Below, piece after piece: positions 50,601 through 56,360 of a DNA stretch of 64,000 nucleotides (positions within the stretch are counted from its first letter, which is position 1; every line of letters starts with the position of its first letter). The translations under genes and the position numbers were made by a program. The notes beneath the pieces are model-generated. The model had not been told where the DNA came from and ran no database searches. It saw only the letters and a list, made by a program, of their open reading frames with translations. The stretch comes from CAZYAK01 sp964645935 (GTDB lineage: Bacteria; Patescibacteriota; Gracilibacteria; Peribacterales; Peribacteraceae): assembly GCA_964645935.1 (NCBI GenBank), contig CAZYAK010000001.1, forward strand, positions 1 to 64,000. The letters run 5' to 3'.

Positions 50601-53600
50601 CAGCGCATGCAGCCCATCCGCATGGCCATGGCCTCCTGCGAGCCGCCGTCGAGTGCGAGCCTGCGGAAGAACGTCTCATTGAGCTGGGTAGACTGGGATG
50701 TCCGAGCAATGATCTCGATGAGGAAGTACGGCAACCGGGAGAAGTTCTCCACAAGACGGTCGTGGTGGCGGTTGTCGATCCACTTCATGATGGTCACTTC
50801 CACCACGATGAGCCCGACCGCGAGCACAATGCCCACGCCCGTGGAGGCCACAGTCATGGAGAGGATGGCAACACCCAGGTTGGCACCCGCCATGATGCCA
50901 TGCGCGATGGCCTGCTCCCCGTACATGTCGGCCTGCGAGCGGAACGCCTCGTCCATGGAGCGCAGATTCAGCCGCATGCCCAGCTGCTCATGCTCCCACT
51001 GGTCGCAGGCCATCCAGACCGACTCGTCGCTATAGCTGTAGCCCGCGGGCCGGAAGCCGGCGTCGTGGAGCTGGCGGCGCATCGCGCGCTTGTCGTGATC
51101 CGCGCGGGCAAGCGCCTCGTGTCGGGCCTTGAGGGCCTCCAGCAACATGTAGATCTGGAGGGCGAGACCCGCGATCTCTGCCGCCACCAATCCCGCCGTG
51201 GCGAGATTGTGCATGCGCAGGCTGGAATTGAGCGCGCGAACCTGGCGGCCGAGCGTACGCTCGAGGGCCGGGTTTGCACGGATGGCGTCCGTGAAGCGCG
51301 CACGGGCCACACGCGCCTGGTGTGGTGTGAGAGCCTGCATCTCGCGGGCGAGCTGGCGGTCGAACGCGATCATCTCCTCCATGCTCATCGTGAGCACCTG
51401 CGCGGGATTCTGCAGGAAGCGCAGCAGCGTGGGCTGGCGGGCGAAAATCTTGCTCAGCTGCTCCAGGCGGGCAGGGTTCAGGGCTAGTCCGGCGTGCGCA
51501 GCATCGGCTCCGACCTCTGCAGCAGCCGTGGCGGTGCGGCGGCCGGTGACGCCGGTCTCCATGAGGGAACGGGCCTGGGTTGCCTCCAGCCGCTCGGTGG
51601 CGGCGATGGCAGGACCGTTGCCCGGACCTGTGGTAGCGGTGCCCGGCATGCGGATCTCCTGCCCGGCACGGAGGCCCAGGCGGTCGAGCTCGCGCTGCAC
51701 CTCGGGGCTGAAGGGCCCCAGGGGCACGCGCCCGGTCTGCAGGATGCTGTTCTTCACGCGCAGCACGCCGACACTGAAGCGCTCGGAGGCCTCCAAGGCG
51801 CCGCCGAACTGGTGCGCGACCTCGATGAGGCGCATGCGCTGCGCGGACATCAGGCTGTGGTCCACGCCCAACGCCCGGGCCGCGACGTGCGAGTATTCCT
51901 CGGCACCGTGGGCGGCGACGTGCGTCTCCATGCGCGCCTGCCACTGGGCCACCTCCAGCTCCAGCTGGGCGATGCGTGCGTTGCGCGCCAGGCCGGGCGG
52001 CAAGCCCATGGCCTCGGCGCGGGCGGCGCGGAGGGCCTCCATATTGGCCAGCAGGTTGGCGCGCGATGTGGCGCGGGGGACGCCGGGGCCGACCGGACCC
52101 GTAGCCACTCCTACGGGCGGTCCAGCCCAGCGGTTGACGAGGGCACGCCCGCCGCGATAGGTCCAAACAAACGGGCGCGTGCTGGTCCACCAGGCGGCGC
52201 GTCCGACATGGCGTAATCCCCAGATGCCCGATCGCATGGCGAGCTGCGAAAGGATCTGCACTTCTACGAGTGTGGTGACGGCGCCGATGCCGATGGACCA
52301 GGCCATCGCCTCCATGCTGTCGTACTCCTGGAAGCGGCCGGCGTGGAACCCGACCTTGTCCCCGAGCTCGTTCATGAGGCCCGCCACGCCGTTGTGGAGA
52401 TCCGGGACGTCGCGCGTGTTCAGGCGGTTCGTCACGGCACCGTAGGCCGTGATGGCGTCCAATCCGGCCAGCCGCAGCTCCTCGCGGGCGCGCCGGATCT
52501 CTCCAGCGTTGCCGCCGCGCTGGGCGTCCTCGAGGGCCTTCTTGGCGGCCTGGTAGCGGGCGCACGTGGCCGTGACGAAGAGCCGCAGCCGCGCGGGATC
52601 CGAGACGTAGAGCGTGAAAACCTCCATCTGGATCTGCCTCAACTGCTGCAGCAGGAGCTGGTTCGCCGGCTCCGCGGCGGCCGCGGCCCTGGCGTCGTTA
52701 TACCGCTTGAGCAGCGCCTCGGGCATCCATGCGGGACGCGAGGCGGGTGCCAGGAAGAATTGCTCGAGATTGGGGGGCTCGGAACCGCCCACGAGGGCTA
52801 GCTCTTGGGGCGGGGCGGCGCGGCGCAGGTCCCGGAGCATCGCGATGTCCGCCGTGATGTTGGCGCGAGGTCCCACGCTCACGGTCTCGAAGCGGTCCGC
52901 GATCTCCCCGATCGTCCGGAACTCGCCGTTGAGCCGCTCCAGCTCCGTCTCCAGGGCGCCCGGGTTCACCACCCATCCCGGCCCGGCGGTGTTGCGGATG
53001 ATCCAGCGCACGCCGTGTCCGGCCCACAGGGTGTAGTCGGGAACGATCCACGCCACCCGGTTTACGACCCGTAGGATGCGTGACAACAGCTGCGTGATGT
53101 GGTCGATGTGCCGGACGATGTTCTCGCGGATGCGGCGCGCGGCGGTGTCGTGGCGGGCGCGGGCGATCTCGATGGCGCGGATGTACTGCTCCAAGCCTGT
53201 GCCGTACTGCTCCCATTCCGCCTCCAGCTGGCCGCGTAGCTCTGGGGGCAGCGAGCCGTTGCGCAGCATCTCACGCTGGCGGAGGTCCAATCCCCAGGTG
53301 GGAGGCATGCCCTGGGGGCGCGTGTCCGGTCCGATGTGGCGCCCGGTGGCGAGCAGTGACGTGAACTGCGTAGCCATGGAGAGCTCCTGCCTGTGGTACT
53401 CCATCTCCAGGCGGATGATGTCCTTGTACTGGTCGATGAGGGCGGGCAAGCGGGAGATATTGCCGCTCTTGAACATCTCCTCGAAGACCTGGTCAGAGCG
53501 GGCTACCATCGAGTCGATCAACATTTTGTTGGCCATGCGGGAGCGCTCGGCGCCCGCAGTGCCGTCCTCGCGCGTCCACGGATCGCCGATGCGGAAGACG

Positions 53601-55273
53601 TCGCGCATGCGCTTCTCCGCCTGATCGTTGTAGTGCCCCAGCTCGAACCTGCGGATGATGTCCGCGTGATCTGCCTGCACGGCAGTGAGGGTCTTCACCA
53701 TCACCTCCGGACGGAGGCTGGTGCAGAACTTGGCAAGCGCGACGTTGCCTGGCAACGCGGCGCGCAGCGCGGTCAGGGTCATTCCGGTAACGGCCGTGCC
53801 GTTGACGCGCTCCGGCAGGCCGAGCGTCTGCGCGAGCGGGCGGGTGGGGTCCACCCCGAGGCGCAGGACCCGGAGGGCCTCCATGTCCGAGAACACCGTG
53901 AAGAGCGTCTCATCCAGCAGCGCGCGATTGCCATTGGGGGCCACACGGTCGAGCACGCGGATCAGCGCCTGCAGTGGGATGTTGCCCGGATACTTGGTGC
54001 GTAGGTCACGGAGCTTGAAGGAAACCGTGGCACGCATGGCGGGCGGGGTCACGGACGTGTCCTGCGTCATGGGAGGCAGCGCGTTGGCCGCCAGCTGGAG
54101 CAGCTGCACCTGCTCGCGTGCCTCGGTTTCCCACGTCTGGGCAGCCGGCAGCTGATCCCGCAGCTGTGTGGAGGCCGCGACAATCTGGCCGCGCAGTCGG
54201 GTGATGTGGGCGCTGATGGCCGCGCGGCGAGCGGCAGGATTGGCGCCGAGATCCGCAGCCTGGTCGCCCACCTGCTCGGTAATAGTGCGGTAGATAGCAT
54301 CTCCGCGAATGAGGCGCACTTGTGCGACGGTCTGGGTGTGCAAAGAGGGCGGGATCTCGCGCAGCGCCGTACGTGTGGGGTTGGCGGTGATGGCGGCGGC
54401 AATGGTCAATGTTGCAGGGAGTCCAGCCAACGCAGTGACGTACAGAAGCTGCCCATCGCGCAGTGTGGCCACAGTCTGGCTGTGCAAGCCTACGGGGATG
54501 CGGCGCAGCGCAGGGCGTGTGGGGTTGGCGGCGATGGCGGCGGCGATGGTCTGGTTCGCGGGGAGGCCCACCAGCGCCTCGGCAATGGCGTCCTCGTCCA
54601 GCATCGTGTCGAAAAGGCGCACCTGAGCGATCTGGCTGACCATCGGGGCGATGCGCGTGAGCTCCTCCAGCATCCCATGCACGACGCGCTCCTGGCGCTC
54701 CAACTCCGTACGCACGGGTCCGGGGAGGGTCTTTCGACCGGCTTCGTTGGTGCGCCAGAAGTCCGCGTACCGGATGGTCGTCGCCAGGAAGTCCGACAGC
54801 AGTCCCTCGGTGTACTGCGCGGCAGCAATCTGGAGATCTGCGGCCTGCACGAGTGGACGAATCTCGTTCTCGAGCGCGATCAGCGCTGCGTCGTCCCCGC
54901 GGTCGCGCGCGTCGGCGAGAGCGCTCGGATGATTGACGGAGGTGTAGCCCAGCAAGCGGGCCATCGAGCTGCGCGCGGCTGAGAGTTCGAGCGCCGTGCG
55001 AAAGTGCACGTTGCGCCGCGATACGTCGTGGACCGCGGTAACAAGCACGCGCTCCAGCGCGTTCACGCGGTTGCGCGCCTCGATGCCACTCAGGGAACGT
55101 GCATTGATGGCACGGGCCGTGTCCCCGTCGAAATCCTGCCGGCGCGCCATGAGCGGCACGGGTGCGCCCCCCACACTGAGCCCGAGCGCCGTCTGCAGCG
55201 CCCGCGCCATCGTTCCCAGCTGCGCGGGACCGGGGGCCTCGGCAGGAAGACGGACTTCCACGGAATTCGGCAT
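41651..55273 (-). CDS. Giant membrane protein C2 of cassette 2 (4540 aa)
   Basis: A 13.6-kb uninterrupted gene. Residues 1-980 are largely helical and include a 48-aa tandem repeat (about 220-320). Hydrophobic segments lie near 991 (WSIGIGAVTTLVEVQILSQLAM), 1361 (GLVAAEIAGLALQIYMLL) and 1458-1498 (ANLGVAILSMTVAS then GVGIVLAVGLIVVEVTIM). The core around the last two aligns with C1. The C-terminal ~3000 residues are strand-rich and contain eight ~65-residue W/G repeats in two clusters, plus a ~95-residue domain shared with the 717-aa protein. There is no N-terminal signal peptide, so export would depend on the internal TM segments. Codon use and GC content match the neighbours, so recent transfer is not indicated. 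It has its own TATACT promoter after a terminator. No known family; possibly a surface or contact-dependent machine. Confidence 0.85.
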   Translation of the reverse strand: MPNSVEVRLPAEAPGPAQLGTMARALQTALGLSVGGAPVPLMARRQDFDGDTARAINARSLSGIEARNRVNALERVLVTAVHDVSRRNVHFRTALELSAARSSMARLLGYTSVNHPSALADARDRGDDAALIALENEIRPLVQAADLQIAAAQYTEGLLSDFLATTIRYADFWRTNEAGRKTLPGPVRTELERQERVVHGMLEELTRIAPMVSQIAQVRLFDTMLDEDAIAEALVGLPANQTIAAAIAANPTRPALRRIPVGLHSQTVATLRDGQLLYVTALAGLPATLTIAAAITANPTRTALREIPPSLHTQTVAQVRLIRGDAIYRTITEQVGDQAADLGANPAARRAAISAHITRLRGQIVAASTQLRDQLPAAQTWETEAREQVQLLQLAANALPPMTQDTSVTPPAMRATVSFKLRDLRTKYPGNIPLQALIRVLDRVAPNGNRALLDETLFTVFSDMEALRVLRLGVDPTRPLAQTLGLPERVNGTAVTGMTLTALRAALPGNVALAKFCTSLRPEVMVKTLTAVQADHADIIRRFELGHYNDQAEKRMRDVFRIGDPWTREDGTAGAERSRMANKMLIDSMVARSDQVFEEMFKSGNISRLPALIDQYKDIIRLEMEYHRQELSMATQFTSLLATGRHIGPDTRPQGMPPTWGLDLRQREMLRNGSLPPELRGQLEAEWEQYGTGLEQYIRAIEIARARHDTAARRIRENIVRHIDHITQLLSRILRVVNRVAWIVPDYTLWAGHGVRWIIRNTAGPGWVVNPGALETELERLNGEFRTIGEIADRFETVSVGPRANITADIAMLRDLRRAAPPQELALVGGSEPPNLEQFFLAPASRPAWMPEALLKRYNDARAAAAAEPANQLLLQQLRQIQMEVFTLYVSDPARLRLFVTATCARYQAAKKALEDAQRGGNAGEIRRAREELRLAGLDAITAYGAVTNRLNTRDVPDLHNGVAGLMNELGDKVGFHAGRFQEYDSMEAMAWSIGIGAVTTLVEVQILSQLAMRSGIWGLRHVGRAAWWTSTRPFVWTYRGGRALVNRWAGPPVGVATGPVGPGVPRATSRANLLANMEALRAARAEAMGLPPGLARNARIAQLELEVAQWQARMETHVAAHGAEEYSHVAARALGVDHSLMSAQRMRLIEVAHQFGGALEASERFSVGVLRVKNSILQTGRVPLGPFSPEVQRELDRLGLRAGQEIRMPGTATTGPGNGPAIAATERLEATQARSLMETGVTGRRTATAAAEVGADAAHAGLALNPARLEQLSKIFARQPTLLRFLQNPAQVLTMSMEEMIAFDRQLAREMQALTPHQARVARARFTDAIRANPALERTLGRQVRALNSSLRMHNLATAGLVAAEIAGLALQIYMLLEALKARHEALARADHDKRAMRRQLHDAGFRPAGYSYSDESVWMACDQWEHEQLGMRLNLRSMDEAFRSQADMYGEQAIAHGIMAGANLGVAILSMTVASTGVGIVLAVGLIVVEVTIMKWIDNRHHDRLVENFSRLPYFLIEIIARTSQSTQLNETFFRRLALDGGSQEAMAMRMGCMRWLQDLPPELHSEIMMGRSRLDEREAFFQDDFKDHIWPAFKDALFMRRFGRAPTPSAADREAMANLFIRYVNDRWVLLDSIERSDRVLPIHIRQAATDAAVACLPAIRARRCWEMRRRLLVEGDREIEWNGGVLMLSTVVNQLATGMAPENGTPRSLTYVRQDTEVVSGGARGNPRTRIVNTTVTYTRPSLRLNRTVQDVTSEWTGGRRALGFLRAKLGDANVSETGAIVRATIANTLVDFRRTNGRWELRRTDTEAWTALRGFTVAAAHVLDSAEAAAQINNEIAPVLVALEASDVDSESTLVARNGQLLRFKFDRGDWLMKLGDRWAPVTETVTAAHVGGSAPAAAAFNTDVLPRLRGLRSPTSVRTRMVAVLTAAPFSGSDDAGTVTVTRRGRTMRFRTEGVTVQFESRGTWKSADEFVLPADLGGPSYGPAAEDFNSNVLPTLRRLDLLAGETIIGGAQSLQGFALTAPPTGPNAYPPFARNLMDTVVATPSEIYGAIADPVQRAQLLELHRGNPGSIDFVHTSANQDAVINTLGHGVHGIPNPMMGLSPLDHSRVWQNRIGVFRDSGQGLATRRITTLASELFDTASAARDVTEDAAMRQVVFPDQANSPLVLSALSQRQEPRPAGRPAFAAIHGFGRLLTQNTLTPGNLPGAFAGTGVHADIRTAFAPGNLRAVIFRGSPLTEGDRRESRLNPNQMEDMYVLHATFVFHDGDRQYLIRRSMVCRPSGNSWNPVYGAPIVQRADQYHTRLERDDLELANRRLRQGITTQAMERFDSNDGEPGNDRRTFAPYTGEALESVYGPSRLRAPLFLSGVAPQAFTEGSPQFLLAQRLVRHRFTNPVGETVAPGAFFLEFRESLVNGRRTVTALLTTAHGGMTRMNAGTRVHRHAASIEIIPDTTQPGGTRLGRIQDGDAVGFPSGGTGFLRLGGVPSIVRSFATQIDPDGMRSLNIAVGDETRRQVSDMVEDVEEDLAVAHQLGHVDRLPDGSVQGAGQPGVQVHRGPDGSTLVRDGGLELGARPFRMYLRYETPTAVHMTPVTHRGRMFDFPQVPSPDDLGDMDRILRDARTSAGRRWGVTDTSRITITYLSLTAANAPTEVAVLPRFGDARLHRIGSASELHALPFPAREDVLKALCTPILTNRDGRTWAVDAVPTLERILRFFPAEVSEGSQTFALTLARNMQLRRMLTDAPDKEVFLRRFFEVLRREGSVRRDNIERIVASRELVEASNSLLLSREQPVARRIVLAGGNTLEVRTEGGIMAFRVVRRIVGFDGEPRFTAGAVELWQEDVRVQGTEERGEREDDIPWTEFRPEDLQSADSVLTVRGGPASPGGDRPVLLDDLRIALVDRLQTDPLARVAASRDTAVPTGLHETAWTHSNGDVVTLRALPPRATARRVPMTGTADVGGPVYDWGSTLMLRRYSGTEEQSYVHFSNLGTVRAIASIGVMDTQIRGLVGPAYEDFREKWSDVLAVLREAGVADDRPVRLTEVQAERAMELLKEAIRLCPTNPIRARLQRLHDDIEMQSAWGQIHETLTTPVATPEPGTPEFSRGVLESRIVTILNLFAYRQRPGDSALSSRAEFTREVASLYLLQRTPLQQRLFLARLLRELERGAQAVPGERGGALIIDGAALDRVKGTMHLMYSHEVHHNGYNVVHGGQIVHFRSRAGQLEFSTGADWKSVTEDVLAADVGGSAAVATHFNDNVLPQLRRIQETAESGDVNALLLAEEQATHYLVNVQRATDTGFSVPHAGGALRVRNHLGFWEFQSAAGTWKNVREHRVTAADCGGNAEAAERLNSVVLPDLIGPGGIAAGNLARAEGTRHVVSLPGSASGGYEVPLAGGDPGRFRWSGATWQFHSATGWKNVTGNSFTAADCGSDERARLLNTYYVESLRTATTEAAGLRSLGHEVVSGGQEITHSGKTLRVRFSPATTSWQFLSATGWKTVTGNTVTAADVGGDAATATHFNENVLPGLRVADGASQAPYRIRGRRALLGLVRPTYAVTESDGMISVVYAGKTVQFRSGARGWEYHVVMPTDGPLDTGWHPVSRAIPAADVGGSEAIASHVNENILTILHPWALQMPSVTAEYEWRTGFDRSRFEFGRIRSASRLPYFQTVVTEAPPDETEGDGVPTLGSEPVSRPETHLVRFLDDRREFLLVPPSVRPEPPPVALQSVAFSVERFRADTNRVADITWRGLPTTVEGAEVLTYTVGYTARGIPAAHMEARLRDALPDANALDFDRNITTGAVTVRRLSPAQVARSLRALSGDPEGTEHAVAGVRGPDAAFRFGVRGEGESPVEWLSIRRLSDLWDVSIPERTRSLARRVLITPLAHTAPNEGHRGSLQRILSLLDERSTEHTDRWEMADAERMTLDALQPLYVAAVDKGAFLTAFLDALQGVNGRLTVSGAERVIRTMRMRVRNEEFVPTLNPAGFTRIPLGIHMLETEANSENMLIRLVSPTGTPAARFTYYDENGAYINAGAEGRLARADWSRIRSVSINLGSSGPLVVDRMPIRIGGATLAAREDARALSLRTQAQEAVTALAAAAQASTPDMGALQRMAADLNALLPIVRPASGAALSTPAGLSAFVNAQRFADGRVAIAGNRGVIVSEVVDGVPRLRVIVADTLRSELSRAYASLLSFPGDRVALLESIRLFNTQTAVLRAIGGTQALAAADAARPMLAPGHRGYMLLADITTQTVTLDYAPFGDRAPRERPAMPEALDLAPVTLAVGTTMTVTRRRENEADQIATITVETVDGSAARLVVNPATAAEDVGLEISDTAPTGTEDPASARTVRVRVTRDPAECLVRIGTQEVPLVTADDTTGLQDAESAENRNTHWVRIEGKSEWYFCREVGPVGARGRAFYRLTAAGRQRLSPSGHTWEAIPAGEDPNLPNIDRVDEALTKHVANYNALARRRADAVLRQLSLSTDSFELAFTPRTPDTIATLTPFLSTASDAVPTVRGETLVVRVNGAGIAATLSHANLVRAE
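44380..45657 (-). repeat. C2 repeat cluster, five W/G repeats
   Basis: Copies at about 45657-45465, 45380-45180, 45110-44920, 44885-44685 and 44585-44380 share the layout: G-G/K...F-R...W-x-F, S-A-T/G-x-W-K-x-V, then T-A-A-D-V/C-G-G and a closing fNxNVLPxLR helix. Examples of the conserved middle are ATGWKNVTGNSFTAADCG and ATGWKTVTGNTVTAADVGG. Confidence 0.85.
49255..49935 (-). repeat. C2 repeat cluster, three W/G repeats
   Basis: Copies at about 49935-49725, 49722-49525 and 49465-49255 follow the same plan as the downstream cluster (for example RWAPVTETVTAAHVGG and closing FNTDVLPRLR, FNSNVLPTLR). The first is the most diverged. Confidence 0.75.
54331..54620 (-). repeat. 48-aa tandem repeat near the C2 N terminus
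   Basis: Two copies with a 144-bp period encode GLPANQTIAAAIAANPTR and GLPATLTIAAAITANPTR, each followed by ALR-x-IP...LH-x-QTVA. DNA identity is high, so the duplication is fairly recent relative to the rest of C2. Confidence 0.85.
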
Positions 55274-55276
55274 AGC

Positions 55277-55302
55277 CTGAGAAGAGAAATCTTCTCAGTA
55301 TA
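55277..55302 (-). promoter_or_regulatory. -10 box TATACT of C2 with a palindrome in the leader
   Basis: TATACT (55297-55302) lies 23 nt before the C2 ATG. The intervening bases form a perfect 8-bp inverted repeat CTGAGAAG/CTTCTCAG (55277-55284/55291-55298), a candidate operator or leader hairpin. Confidence 0.6.
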
Positions 55303-55315
55303 GCCGTTTTCAGCC

Positions 55316-55340
55316 AAAAAAACCATGCCCAGGGGCATGG
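55316..55340 (-). terminator. Rho-independent terminator between B2 and C2
   Basis: A near-perfect hairpin CCATGCCC/GGGCATGG (55323-55340) is followed on the minus strand by seven T (complement of 55316-55322). It ends the A2-B2 transcript before the separately transcribed giant gene. Confidence 0.92.
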
Positions 55341-55365
55341 ATTACGATTGCGGTCAAGTTGGGGC

Positions 55366-55866
55366 TCAGCGAATCGGGATCATGTCGCCCGGGCTCGCGC
55401 CGCCGCCTCCAACAAAGCCGATACCCGGCCCGCCGACCACGGAACCCCCACCAGTAAGGCGAGACACTGGGGTGACGGCACTGACAGCACGAGCGATGCC
55501 GGTGCCGAACTTGTGCGCGGCCTCGCCGAACGCGCGGTGTTCGCCCTTCATCAGTCGGTAGAGCAGCCAGATGGCACCGCCCACGGCGGCGACCTTGGCG
55601 GCTGTCTTGAGTTTGCCGCCGTTGCGCGAATCCACGCGCTCCCGCACCTGGATGCGCGAGGTCTTCGCATCGAGGTGGTTCGAGAGGCCGTCCGTGCTCA
55701 ACGACATTGTTGGATGACGGCGCTGCAAATCCGCGACGAAGCTCACTTTTTGGTCGTTGTTGAGCCGCTGCCACTGCTGGATGGACTGCTCGTACCCCCG
55801 GGGACCGAGTGCGCGCTCGAGGCGCGTGCCGACGGGGAGAGTGTCGAGGGAACCGGATTCACGCAT
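55366..55866 (-). CDS. Small membrane protein B2 of cassette 2 (166 aa)
   Basis: The N-terminal ~85 residues are soluble (YEQSIQQWQRLNNDQKVSFV ...). A TM helix lies at about 100-116 (AAKVAAVGGAIWLLYRLM), followed by FGTGIARAVSAVTPVSRLT and a Gly-rich end, matching B1 in layout and partly in sequence. The ATG overlaps the A2 stop by 8 bp (ATGCGTGA), so translation is coupled. Unknown family; conserved place before a giant gene. Confidence 0.75.
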   Translation of the reverse strand: MRESGSLDTLPVGTRLERALGPRGYEQSIQQWQRLNNDQKVSFVADLQRRHPTMSLSTDGLSNHLDAKTSRIQVRERVDSRNGGKLKTAAKVAAVGGAIWLLYRLMKGEHRAFGEAAHKFGTGIARAVSAVTPVSRLTGGGSVVGGPGIGFVGGGGASPGDMIPIR

Positions 55867-56296
55867 GATCGGCGGGGGAAGCGGGCTGGAGGGAGTCCAG
55901 AAGGTCGCGGCGGAACAGAGTGAGCTCCGCGAGCTCGGACATGTCGGCATCGGAAGTGGCTGAGGAGAGCGCCGTCTCCACGAGGATGGCGATGCCATCC
56001 GGCCCCACCGCGAACAGGAGATCTTGAAGCTCTTCGGAGGAAGCCTTGGAGAAATCCACCTTCTTGACGGCCTCCATAAGGCCCTTCTCGGTCGCGTCAG
56101 AGGCGTTTTTCTCGAGCGCGGCGAAGGCGGGATGACGAGAGAGGTCGCCCACCTCCATGCGCGCCTGTCGCAGCTCCGGCGTGTCGGTGAAGTCCACCGT
56201 CTCGTCGACCACAGTCCAGCCTTCGCGCAGCGTGGCGGAGAGCTTCTCGAACAGCGCACGTTCTGCGGCGGTGAGGCGGAGCGTGGCGGTCTTCAT
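55859..56296 (-). CDS. Small soluble protein A2 of cassette 2 (145 aa)
   Basis: A helical protein, paralogue of A1. It begins MKTATLRLTAAERALFEKL followed by SATLREGWTVVDET, and shares the DLL...DG...LFRRDLLDSL end. It is the first gene of cassette 2 and is transcribed from the well-formed promoter at 56327-56355. The A2 and B2 reading frames overlap. No signal peptide or TM segment. Function unknown. Confidence 0.77.
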   Translation of the reverse strand: MKTATLRLTAAERALFEKLSATLREGWTVVDETVDFTDTPELRQARMEVGDLSRHPAFAALEKNASDATEKGLMEAVKKVDFSKASSEELQDLLFAVGPDGIAILVETALSSATSDADMSELAELTLFRRDLLDSLQPASPADHA

Positions 56297-56326
56297 ACGG
56301 GCGGGGTGGCAGGAAATCTTCCGAAG

Positions 56327-56355
56327 ATCTTAGCAGATCCGCGCGTTCTGGACAA
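56327..56355 (-). promoter_or_regulatory. Promoter of cassette 2 (A2-B2)
   Basis: Minus strand TTGTCC (56350-56355), 17-bp spacer ending TGC, TAAGAT (56327-56332). A palindrome ATCTTC/GAAGAT (56316-56321/56323-56328) touches the -10 box and could be an operator. Confidence 0.75.
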
Positions 56356-56360
56356 TCGCT

